7,385 nt of DNA from Bacillota bacterium (GTDB taxonomy: Bacteria > Bacillota > UBA4882 > UBA8346): positions 1 through 7,385 of the forward strand of contig DNPQ01000068.1 of assembly GCA_003501335.1 (NCBI GenBank), written 5' to 3'. Position numbers and translations under genes: made by a program. The number at the start of each line of letters is the position of its first letter. The first letter of the stretch is position 1. A model generated the notes under the pieces. That model was given only the letters and a program-made list of their open reading frames with translations. It was not told the DNA's origin and did no database searches. Below are positions 1-5,004 of the stretch, one piece after another.

Positions 1-1
1 T

Positions 2-241
2 GATCGCCAGGGCACCCGAATCGCGTTCTCTAACCGGCAGGATAAGTTGAACGCTTATTTCGAACAAATCTCCCTTCTTTCCAACCGGTTGGGCTATGTG
101 ATTGGACTTGATACGGAGCAAAAATTATCCCTGGGTCTGTGTTTCACGCCCGATCAAAAAAATGCTGTTGAGATCCGGTGGTCTCCCCTGGCTGCACAGG
201 AAAAATGGCAAGTCCGGTGGAAGTACAAAAATAAAATTTAA
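2..241 (+). CDS. Partial CDS, C-terminal end of an unrecognised protein
   Basis: The frame is open from base 2 of the window to a TAA stop at 239-241, giving 79 residues, so the gene almost certainly begins upstream of the window. A TTG at 47 could be an internal start, but no convincing Shine-Dalgarno precedes it and the frame is equally open before it. The visible piece is soluble, mixed in charge and rich in aromatic residues. It has no membrane segment and no cysteine cluster, and it ends in a basic tail (KYKNKI). I do not recognise a family motif. No hairpin with a U-tract directly follows the stop, so the transcript end is not visible. It is the only coding candidate on this strand before trmL. 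Confidence 0.55.
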   Translation, partial: DRQGTRIAFSNRQDKLNAYFEQISLLSNRLGYVIGLDTEQKLSLGLCFTPDQKNAVEIRWSPLAAQEKWQVRWKYKNKI

Positions 242-678
242 GATATTGGACCCGTCAATCGGTTCACTATTGGCTAAAACGAATGAAGCAGGGAACACAG
301 AGTTCAAGACGTTTTTGCGGGCGATGTGGGCCATGTTGGGCACGTGGGCTAAAAAATAAAAAACCCGAATGTTCACCTCCAATTGTTGTTTGAAAATAAA
401 ATAGCCGGTAACGATAACGGGTTAAAAGATTCGCGCACTTTCGGGAAGCAAGTTGGGATTTTTTTGATTTCTTTGAACAATAAAAGTATACCACGTTATT
501 TACAACCAATGGTGCCGAAAGAGTGCCGGAATATTACGCGTTAAGCTGTGGTTATGGGGGATTGAATGGAAATGGCGGATGACTATCGCTGAAAAATATC
601 CCGGCGTACATCAATAAACTTTGCTTGGCTGTTGCGTGAGCCTACCCAGACATTGAGAAAGTCCAGTCACCCTGATCT
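242..678. other. Gene-poor stretch with no recognised gene
   Basis: This 437-base stretch follows the partial gene. Short open frames exist on both strands, but none has a good start and ribosome binding site together with a recognisable product. It contains a 9-bp tandem repeat (324-350). On the minus strand a GGAGGTG motif near 375-381 precedes a frame open through 267-380, but that frame runs antisense into the partial gene. An extended -10-like TGGTATACT lies on the minus strand near 486-494, with no credible gene behind it. It may be decayed coding sequence or a non-coding spacer. Confidence 0.5.
324..350 (+). repeat. Three-copy 9-bp tandem repeat
   Basis: Three adjacent 9-base units are visible: atgtgggcc (324-332), atgttgggc (333-341) and acgtgggct (342-350). 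They differ from each other at one to three positions. The period of nine keeps any reading frame, and frames on both strands stay open through the repeat. No function is assigned. Confidence 0.6.
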
Positions 679-761
679 AAAAAAGACTGTCTCTTTTGGC
701 GCAGTTCCCCTCCGATTGGAAAACCAATTTGGGGAAACTTTGCATTGTGAGACAGCCTCTT
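679..761 (-). terminator. Long-hairpin intrinsic terminator of the small membrane-protein unit
   Basis: The outer arms are gactgtctc (685-693) and gagacagcc (749-757), which pair except for one position. Inside them agttcccc (703-710) faces ggggaaact (731-739), and the tip is attgg/ccaat around an aaaa loop (715-728). Six A residues at 679-684 become a T6 tract directly after the stem on the minus strand, which is the intrinsic-terminator layout for transcription from the right. The stop codon of the small minus-strand ORF lies 31 nt before the hairpin (792-794). A palindromic repeat or MITE end is an alternative, but the T-tract and the position favour a terminator. Confidence 0.7.
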
Positions 762-791
762 CCGGATCCATTTAAAATGACCGGCTAAAAG

Positions 792-944
792 TTATTTAAA
801 CAGGGATGATATGGCAAAAAAACAGGCAGCCACCAATTCCATCCAAAAGCTCGAAAAATTAGCAATCCGGATGATTCCCTTAAACATTAGAAAGCCACAG
901 ATAGCAGCGATCAATCCTATCCACCATAACGTATTCAATTTCAT
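792..944 (-). CDS. Small hydrophobic (membrane) protein, 50 aa, function unknown
   Basis: Reading from the ATG at 944-942 gives 50 residues ending in TAA (794-792). Two hydrophobic segments are visible: residues about 5-26 (TLWWIGLIAAICGFLMF onward) and about 30-49 (FSSFWMELVAACFFAISSL), separated by a short basic stretch (KGIIRIAN). It is therefore probably a one- or two-pass inner-membrane peptide. The frame extends upstream in a hydrophilic stretch (SKTAGKDEWNS) to codon GTA at 980-978, which sits 5 nt after a perfect AAGGAG (991-986). The best ribosome binding site thus points to a 62-residue form with an unusual start, while the ATG at 944 has only a distant AAAGGA. The strong terminator at 679-761 follows it. 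The plus-strand frame across 811-993 is its antisense shadow. I do not recognise a family. Confidence 0.5.
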   Translation of the reverse strand: MKLNTLWWIGLIAAICGFLMFKGIIRIANFSSFWMELVAACFFAISSLFK

Positions 945-985
945 CGAGTTCCATTCATCCTTTCCAGCGGTTTTGGATACTATTT

Positions 986-991
986 CTCCTT
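986..991 (-). promoter_or_regulatory. Shine-Dalgarno AAGGAG in front of a non-standard start
   Basis: On the minus strand AAGGAG occupies 991-986. The codon at normal spacing (5 nt) in the frame of the small hydrophobic protein is GTA (980-978), preceded by ATA (983-981). Neither ATG, GTG nor TTG is available at this place. The site argues that translation originally started here, or still does from a near-cognate codon. Confidence 0.45.
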
Positions 992-1036
992 GAAAGAAGT
1001 TTTTTCCTGTATTCTAAATTGCAAAAAAGTTGATTG

Positions 1037-1062
1037 GTGATAATTTTGAAAGTTGTTATCAC
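1037..1062. promoter_or_regulatory. Operator-like dyad GTGATAA-N12-TTATCAC
   Basis: The 7-bp arms gtgataa (1037-1043) and ttatcac (1056-1062) are perfect inverted copies separated by 12 bases. This symmetry is typical of dimeric repressor sites. The dyad lies about 75-95 nt upstream of the small membrane-protein gene and could control it. It could also simply be an RNA hairpin, and no regulator gene is visible nearby. Confidence 0.3.
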
Positions 1063-1064
1063 AA

Positions 1065-1092
1065 CCACGAAATACACGAAAAGTTACGAAAA
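1065..1092 (+). repeat. Degenerate tandem run of a cacgaaa-type unit
   Basis: Three successive units of 9-10 bases share a [ct]acgaaa core: cacgaaata (1066-1074), cacgaaaagt (1075-1084) and tacgaaaaat (1085-1094). From memory, similar cacgaaa-type runs occur in intergenic DNA of various environmental bacteria, but I could not check this. There is no associated ORF. Confidence 0.35.
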
Positions 1093-1202
1093 ATGATAAG
1101 CCGGTTTACAGGGCTTGGACTATTCTTTACAATAATTCTATGCTTTTCCCTTCATTTTATGTCTTGCTGAGTCCCTAACCTTTTTTAATTCTCAATCATA
1201 CC

Positions 1203-1236
1203 AAAAAGGCCTTCCTTGATGAAGGAAAGCCTTTTG
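1203..1236 (-). terminator. Intrinsic terminator of the 2-oxoacid:ferredoxin oxidoreductase operon
   Basis: The stem 1204-1217 pairs with 1222-1235 at 13 of 14 positions around a 4-base loop (1218-1221), with one mismatch at 1211/1228. On the minus strand the stem ends in a T5 run (1207-1203). It begins 13 nt after the gamma-subunit stop codon. The A-tract on the other arm is shorter (TTTTG on the plus strand), so it may act weakly in both directions. Confidence 0.85.
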
Positions 1237-1248
1237 ATACCACAAATT

Positions 1249-1785
1249 TTAAACCAATTCCATACCTTTTTCAATTGCTTCACGGTTGATGCCGACCAAA
1301 TCCTTTTTCTTGCCGGTCAACACCTTTTCTTGCAATACTTTCATGACGGTTTCAATATGAACTATCGAAGTGCTTTTCAAAATGGCGCCGACAACAACCA
1401 TGTTAGCAACCCGGCTATTGCCGATTTTATTGGCGATATCATTGGCTGGAATAGCCACAACCTTAATGTCGGTGCGTGTTGGTTTCACATCGATCAAAGA
1501 TGAATTATAAAATAAAACACCACCCGGTTTAATCATCGGCTCAAATCTTTCCATGGAGGGACGATTCATGGCGACGACAATATTGGGTTCGGAAATAACC
1601 GGCGAGCCGATGATTTCATCCGATACCACCACCGAACAATTGGCTGTTCCTCCCCGCATTTCCGGTCCATAGGAAGGAACATAAGTGGTATTTTTGCCTT
1701 CATACATTCCTGAATAAGCCAGTAATTGCCCCATCAACATGACACCCTGACCGCCGAAACCGGCGAAAATTGACTCTAATAACAT
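1249..1785 (-). CDS. 2-oxoacid:ferredoxin oxidoreductase, gamma subunit (KorC/VorC type)
   Basis: This 178-residue protein has the usual length and signature of the gamma (domain III) subunit of 2-oxoacid:acceptor oxidoreductases. It carries a glycine-rich N-terminal turn (AGFGGQG, residues 8-14) and the conserved YGPEMRGGTANCSVVVSD stretch (39-56). In this superfamily the gamma domain contributes to binding coenzyme A, which accepts the acyl group after decarboxylation of the 2-oxoacid. It is cytoplasmic, with no signal or membrane segment. The start ATG follows the beta-subunit stop by one base, and AGGAGGG inside the end of the beta gene serves as its ribosome binding site, so translation is probably coupled. 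It is the last gene of the delta-alpha-beta-gamma operon, and a terminator follows. Confidence 0.93.
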   Translation of the reverse strand: MLLESIFAGFGGQGVMLMGQLLAYSGMYEGKNTTYVPSYGPEMRGGTANCSVVVSDEIIGSPVISEPNIVVAMNRPSMERFEPMIKPGGVLFYNSSLIDVKPTRTDIKVVAIPANDIANKIGNSRVANMVVVGAILKSTSIVHIETVMKVLQEKVLTGKKKDLVGINREAIEKGMELV

Positions 1786-1786
1786 T

Positions 1787-2533
1787 TTAGGCTCCCTCCT
1801 TCAAATCCCGGACGATTCCCAAGGGGAACGTTGGAATCATATCGGTTTCCACCCACTTTAAAGCCTCTATCGGGGTCATTCCCCAGTTGGTCGGGCAGGT
1901 TGATAATACTTCCACCATGGCAAACCCCTTACCCTGGATTTGAGCATCAAAAGCTTTGCGAATCGCTTGCTTTGCCAGATTAACGTTTTTCGGATCGTGG
2001 ACGCTGACCCGGGCTAAAAATAATGGCGCTTCCAAAGTATTCAACATTTCAGTCATCTTGATCGGGTAACCAGTAGTGGCGACATCCCGGCCATAAGGCG
2101 ATGTGGTTGTTTTCTGCCCCGGCAAGGTTGTCGGAGCCATTTGTCCGCCGGTCATCCCATAGATGGCATTGTTTATAAAAATAACAGTAAACTTCTCACC
2201 ACGATTAGCGGCATGGACGATCTCGGCTGTTCCGATCGAAGCCAAGTCACCATCGCCCTGGTAGGTGAAAACGACTTTATCCGGTAAAACCCGCTTAATT
2301 CCAGTCGCAACTGCGGGCGCCCGGCCATGGGATGCCTGTTGGCAATCGCAATTAAAAACATTATAAGCGGTAACCGCACAACCCACCGGTGCTACTGCAA
2401 TTGTCTGTTCGCGGACATGCAATTCATCGATTACTTCTGCCACAAGACGGTGAACGATTCCATGAGTACAACCGGGGCAGTAAGAATACACTCGGTCTTG
2501 CAATGCTTCAGGCCTTCCAAATACTTTTTCCAT
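1787..2533 (-). CDS. 2-oxoacid:ferredoxin oxidoreductase, beta subunit (TPP-binding, KorB/VorA type)
   Basis: This 248-residue subunit holds thiamine pyrophosphate and the proximal [4Fe-4S] cluster. CPGCTHG (residues 19-25) supplies C19 and C22; C52 and C213 are plausible further ligands, in line with the CxxC...C...C pattern of the family. The TPP/Mg motif is [12 protein letters not shown] (93-104) with [11 protein letters not shown] (121-131). The frame continues upstream for nine codons, but the ATG at 2533-2531 is preferred. It overlaps the alpha stop as TAATG and follows AAGGAGGG at 8 nt, while the upstream frame lies inside the alpha gene. The segment [19 protein letters not shown] (63-81) reminds me of the VorB-linked branch more than classical 2-oxoglutarate enzymes, which is an impression, not a proof. 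The exact substrate is unresolved. Confidence 0.93.
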   Translation of the reverse strand: MEKVFGRPEALQDRVYSYCPGCTHGIVHRLVAEVIDELHVREQTIAVAPVGCAVTAYNVFNCDCQQASHGRAPAVATGIKRVLPDKVVFTYQGDGDLASIGTAEIVHAANRGEKFTVIFINNAIYGMTGGQMAPTTLPGQKTTTSPYGRDVATTGYPIKMTEMLNTLEAPLFLARVSVHDPKNVNLAKQAIRKAFDAQIQGKGFAMVEVLSTCPTNWGMTPIEALKWVETDMIPTFPLGIVRDLKEGA

Positions 2534-3603
2534 TATGCCAACCCTCCTTTGGAGAAACATTTCATTACTGCATCATAAACCTCAGTTACCGTCGGAATGG
2601 TGCCATTGAGTTTGCCGAAAAAGTTCACTGTAGTTTTACCATTGACAGCAAGCTTAACATCTTCTACCATTTGACCGGCGCTCATTTCAATCGCCATAAA
2701 GTGCTTGCCGGCGCGGGCGAGCTTCTGAATTTCTTCAGTAGGGAACGGCCATAACGAAATCGGCCGGAATAAACCAACTTTTTTTCCTTGAGCTCTCGCT
2801 TTGATCATAACCGTCTTGGCGATTCGGGCGGAGGTGCCATAGGCTACCAGGATTAAATCGGCATCCTCGGTTTGCTCTTCCTGATAACGAATTTCATTTT
2901 TAGAAATCTCTTGATATTTTTGTTGAATCCGGACATTGATTTTTTCCAAATCTTCCGGCGCCAAACCCAAACTGTTGATAATTCTTTGGGGCATCCCCTT
3001 GGTCATTCCGGTTGTCGCCCAGGGTTTGGCCGGTATTTTCAGATCTTGTATTTCCGATAAAGTTACAGGTTCCATCATCTGACCCAAAATACCATCGGCA
3101 AGTATCATAACCGGGTTGCGATATTTATCGGCTGTCACAAATGCTTCATACATCAAGTCGATAATTTCCTGAACTGAAGCAGGAGCAAAGACAATTAAAT
3201 GATAATCGCCATGCCCGCCGCCCTTGGTAGCTTGAAAATAATCAGCTTGTGAAGGGGTTAATCCTCCAAGACCGGGTCCGCCACGGGCCACATTTACTAC
3301 CACACAAGGCAATTCAGCCCCGGCAATATAAGAGATGCCCTCCTGCTTTAAACTAATTCCCGGGCTTGATGAGGAAGTCATTGCTCTGGCGCCGGCGCCG
3401 GCGGCACCATATACCATATTAATTGCACTGACTTCACTTTCGGCCTGAATAAATGTGCCCCCGATTTTCGGTAACCGTTTCGACATGTACTCCGGGACTT
3501 CATTCTGGGGCGTAATGGGATATCCAAAAAAGTAACGACAGCCCGCCCTGATTGCTCCCTCGGCAATGGCTTCATTTCCTTTCATCATTACACGATCTGC
3601 CAT
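2533..3603 (-). CDS. vorB: 2-oxoacid:ferredoxin oxidoreductase, alpha subunit (VorB / KorA family; 3-methyl-2-oxobutanoate or related 2-oxoacid)
   Basis: This 356-residue alpha subunit contains the pyrimidine-binding (domain I) and domain II parts of the oxidoreductase. Visible signatures are GYPITPQNE (27-35, the YPITP motif of the superfamily), [14 protein letters not shown] (76-89), [15 protein letters not shown] (107-121) and GGGHGD (128-133). A C-terminal domain II (about 245-350) includes [12 protein letters not shown]. With TPP on the beta subunit, the enzyme converts a 2-oxoacid plus CoA to acyl-CoA, CO2 and reduced ferredoxin, or runs in reverse in anaerobes. The length and [14 protein letters not shown] start match the VorB family, often named for 2-ketoisovalerate, but 2-oxoglutarate or mixed use is possible. 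The ATG at 3603 has AAGGAGGT 9 nt upstream. The stop overlaps the beta start (TAATG). Confidence 0.92.
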   Translation of the reverse strand: MADRVMMKGNEAIAEGAIRAGCRYFFGYPITPQNEVPEYMSKRLPKIGGTFIQAESEVSAINMVYGAAGAGARAMTSSSSPGISLKQEGISYIAGAELPCVVVNVARGGPGLGGLTPSQADYFQATKGGGHGDYHLIVFAPASVQEIIDLMYEAFVTADKYRNPVMILADGILGQMMEPVTLSEIQDLKIPAKPWATTGMTKGMPQRIINSLGLAPEDLEKINVRIQQKYQEISKNEIRYQEEQTEDADLILVAYGTSARIAKTVMIKARAQGKKVGLFRPISLWPFPTEEIQKLARAGKHFMAIEMSAGQMVEDVKLAVNGKTTVNFFGKLNGTIPTVTEVYDAVMKCFSKGGLA

Positions 3604-3715
3604 TCTACACTTACCTCCTTAATTCCAAATAAAATTTAAATTCAGGTTCCCCTCTTTCGGGGATCGGTATTAATTATTGCAACCATTTACGCTTGCTTGA
3701 GATTTGAAATTTTAT
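3604..3715 (-). promoter_or_regulatory. 112-nt spacer between delta and alpha with nested inverted repeats
   Basis: The arms at 3627-3637 (aaataaaattt) and 3707-3717 (aaattttattt) are perfect 11-bp complements. In the minus-strand mRNA they would enclose a smaller hairpin with a tcccc/gggga stem (3648-3652 and 3659-3663). The alpha ribosome binding site (AAGGAGGT) lies just outside the fold. No terminator-like U-tract follows the inner hairpin. The other junctions in the operon have almost no spacing, so this spacer may set subunit ratio by RNA processing or stabilisation. The AT-rich arms could also be chance. Confidence 0.35.
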
Positions 3716-3919
3716 TTATCGATAAACTTCAATAACTACATCTGGGCACATCCGGGCACAAGAGGCACAACCAGTACATTGACTTTGGTCAATGATTTCT
3801 GCGGGTTGATAGCCTTTTGAATTATAGCGGTTTGCCATTTTCAAAATCTTTTTTGGACAAACACTGGTACAAAGTTCACAACCTTTGCAACGTTCTTCAT
3901 TGAACTTAACCTGGGCCAT
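3716..3919 (-). CDS. 2-oxoacid:ferredoxin oxidoreductase, delta subunit (2x[4Fe-4S] ferredoxin, KorD/VorD type)
   Basis: This 67-residue ferredoxin-like protein has two complete cluster motifs: C11-x2-C14-x2-C17-x3-C21-P and C48-x2-C51-x2-C54-x3-C58-P. Each motif supplies three ligands to one [4Fe-4S] cluster and the fourth to the other, as in bacterial dicluster ferredoxins. As the delta subunit it carries electrons from the TPP/[4Fe-4S] centre of the beta subunit to free ferredoxin. A spacer of about 26 residues separates the motifs, which is usual for oxidoreductase delta subunits. AGGAGG stands 7 nt before the ATG. It is the first gene of the operon, about 110 nt downstream of the promoter at 4027-4055, and is separated from alpha by a 112-nt spacer. 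Confidence 0.93.
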   Translation of the reverse strand: MAQVKFNEERCKGCELCTSVCPKKILKMANRYNSKGYQPAEIIDQSQCTGCASCARMCPDVVIEVYR

Positions 3920-4026
3920 CTCATTTCCTCCTTTAATTATTATAATAACAAACGAAAATACACGATTGTCTTACTACCATCATTCAAATACAATTTCAAT
4001 ATATTATTAGTACCTGATAATAATTA

Positions 4027-4055
4027 ATTATAACCAATTTTTGATATCATTGCAA
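4027..4055 (-). promoter_or_regulatory. Sigma-A promoter of the oxidoreductase operon
   Basis: On the minus strand TTGCAA (4055-4050) is followed after exactly 17 bases by a perfect TATAAT (4032-4027). The predicted start near 4020 leaves a leader of about 100 nt before the delta-subunit gene. A second weaker candidate further downstream is TTGAAA, 17 nt, TAGTAA with an extended TGG (about 3975-4003). Confidence 0.7.
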
Positions 4056-4174
4056 TCTTATCTAGCAAATCCAGAAAAACAATCATTACCGGCATTGCTA
4101 TCTATGTTGAAACAGATTATGGTTAACTTGCGATAATAACTTTTAGTAAAATGCTTCGATGCTACTTACCCTTG

Positions 4175-4290
4175 CCCTTAAAGGGAATTGGCTAAAATTT
4201 TCGCCAATTATCTGTAATCTTTAGTTCGAGGTCTATCAGAAAACCTCAAAGGCCTACTGTTCCCCTTTAAGGCTAGAGTCGGTTTAGGCC
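4175..4290. repeat. Nested inverted repeats, possible structured RNA
   Basis: A closing stem of 10 perfect pairs joins ccttaaaggg (4176-4185) to ccctttaagg (4263-4272). Its interior contains a perfect 7-bp hairpin (aattggc 4186-4192 with gccaatt 4203-4209) and a hairpin gaggt/acctc (4228-4232 with 4243-4247), giving a three-way-junction layout. A further pair, ggccta (4251-4256) with taggcc (4285-4290), crosses the closing stem, so the two pairings exclude each other or form a pseudoknot. There is no match to a riboswitch class that I know. Confidence 0.4.
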
Positions 4291-4323
4291 ATAGGGTGAA
4301 AACGCAAGAGCAAAAAAAGCCTA

Positions 4324-5004
4324 TCAATTGTCTTCTTTCAACCAGGGCACCCGCATCCGTAAAACCACCGGAAAAATAGGATAATTCGCAAAATCAGCCT
4401 GATGAGCCTTAAAAAATTTTTCTTCCACCATATGATAAACGATGGGCAAGGCCAAACGTTCCGCAAGCTCCCTAATAAATTGAAAACCTTCTTGCCAAAC
4501 CTCCAGGGTTGTATCCGGCCCCAAATTGATATTAGAAACAATCCCCGAAGCCTGCAGGCGGCTTGTGCCCTGCAAAGCGGTAATTAAATCGGCGGCTTCG
4601 TACACGCTCCGGGTATCCGGCCGGAAAGGATTTACCACTACCAATAAATCATAAGCTTCTTTCTCAAAATAGGGATAGAATCGTCCCAACGCTCTGGCGC
4701 CTGCCGGATCGCCGCCAACATCAAATACCACTTGATAGCTATGATCCTGCAGCAGGGAATATATCCGGGGCGAAAGGGACGGGATATCGGAATACTCCAT
4801 TCCCGGTTCACTGGATACTACATCCAGTCCTTTTTCCCCAAGTTCAACAGCCATATCCCGTGAGCGAAAATAGGGATTGACAATATCCAAATCGATCAAA
4901 CCGACCTTTTGCGGGCTTTTCTTTCGGATCTCCAAAGCATAACCAATTGCAAATTCGGTTTTACCACTGCCATAAGCTCCACATACAATATTTAACCTTT
5001 TCAT
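4324..5004 (-). CDS. P-loop ATP-binding protein of unknown role, linked to folC and the oxidoreductase operon
   Basis: This 226-residue cytoplasmic protein begins with a P-loop, GAYGSGKT (residues 9-16, lysine 15). The pattern is the ordinary GxxGxGKT and lacks the extra signature lysine of MinD/ParA ATPases. DLDIVNPYFRSRD (38-50) resembles a switch-I or nucleotide-sensing segment. FDVGGDPAGARALGRF (94-109) looks like a Walker B/switch-II region with D95. NPFRPDTRS (125-133) and SNINLG (157-162) are in base-recognition positions of the SIMIBI fold. I infer a SIMIBI-like NTPase. Its start overlaps the folC stop (ATGA) and AGGAG lies 7 nt upstream, so it is co-translated with folC. The oxidoreductase operon follows on the same strand. 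No helicase, kinase or transporter domain is seen. A chaperone or maturation role is only a guess. Confidence 0.8.
   Translation of the reverse strand: MKRLNIVCGAYGSGKTEFAIGYALEIRKKSPQKVGLIDLDIVNPYFRSRDMAVELGEKGLDVVSSEPGMEYSDIPSLSPRIYSLLQDHSYQVVFDVGGDPAGARALGRFYPYFEKEAYDLLVVVNPFRPDTRSVYEAADLITALQGTSRLQASGIVSNINLGPDTTLEVWQEGFQFIRELAERLALPIVYHMVEEKFFKAHQADFANYPIFPVVLRMRVPWLKEDN

Larger units (their letters stand above)
945..1202. other. Intergenic region upstream of the small membrane-protein gene
   Basis: This 258-base region lies between the oxidoreductase operon terminator and the small minus-strand gene. It holds that gene's possible N-terminal extension and ribosome binding site (945-991), a weak minus-strand TAGAAT -10-like box (1011-1016) without a good -35, an operator-like dyad (1037-1062) and a cacgaaa-type repeat run (1065-1092). 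Nothing further was seen in 1093-1202. Confidence 0.5.
3920..4323. other. 404-nt gap: operon leader, promoter and structured DNA; no gene seen
   Basis: From right to left it holds an inverted-repeat cluster (4175-4290), an AT-rich tract, the oxidoreductase operon promoter (4027-4055) and a leader of about 100 nt. A 23-codon minus-strand frame overlapping the promoter has no ribosome binding site and is not called. No convincing terminator follows the P-loop gene stop at 4324, because the T7 run near 4312-4318 lacks a stem before it. Some read-through from folC into the oxidoreductase operon is therefore conceivable. Confidence 0.55.

Noticed and set aside
590..675. Minus-strand frame fragment with a protein-like feel (NVWVGSRNSQAKF)
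   Set aside because: It is only about 28 codons between stops with no start codon or ribosome binding site, and I cannot match it to a family. It could be a gene relic, but the support is too weak to list.
681..761. MITE or insertion-sequence end suggested by gagacagcc/gactgtctc arms
   Set aside because: No target-site duplication or transposase fragment was seen, and the T6 tract and placement after a stop codon fit an intrinsic terminator better. A repeat origin cannot be excluded without a genome-wide search.
811..993. Plus-strand 60-codon frame
   Set aside because: It is antisense to the small hydrophobic minus-strand frame. The minus strand has the ribosome binding site, membrane-segment pattern and following terminator, while the plus frame lacks a Shine-Dalgarno and a recognisable product.
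2534..2560. Nine-codon upstream extension of the beta subunit
   Set aside because: It lies wholly inside the alpha gene, while the ATG at 2533 has AAGGAGGG at 8 nt and forms a TAATG junction with the alpha stop.
4015..4100. 23-codon minus-strand frame overlapping the oxidoreductase promoter
   Set aside because: It has no ribosome binding site, is very short, and would place a strong sigma-A promoter inside the coding sequence.
4312..4318. T7 run just after the P-loop gene as a terminator
   Set aside because: No stable stem immediately precedes the run on the minus strand, so it was not called.
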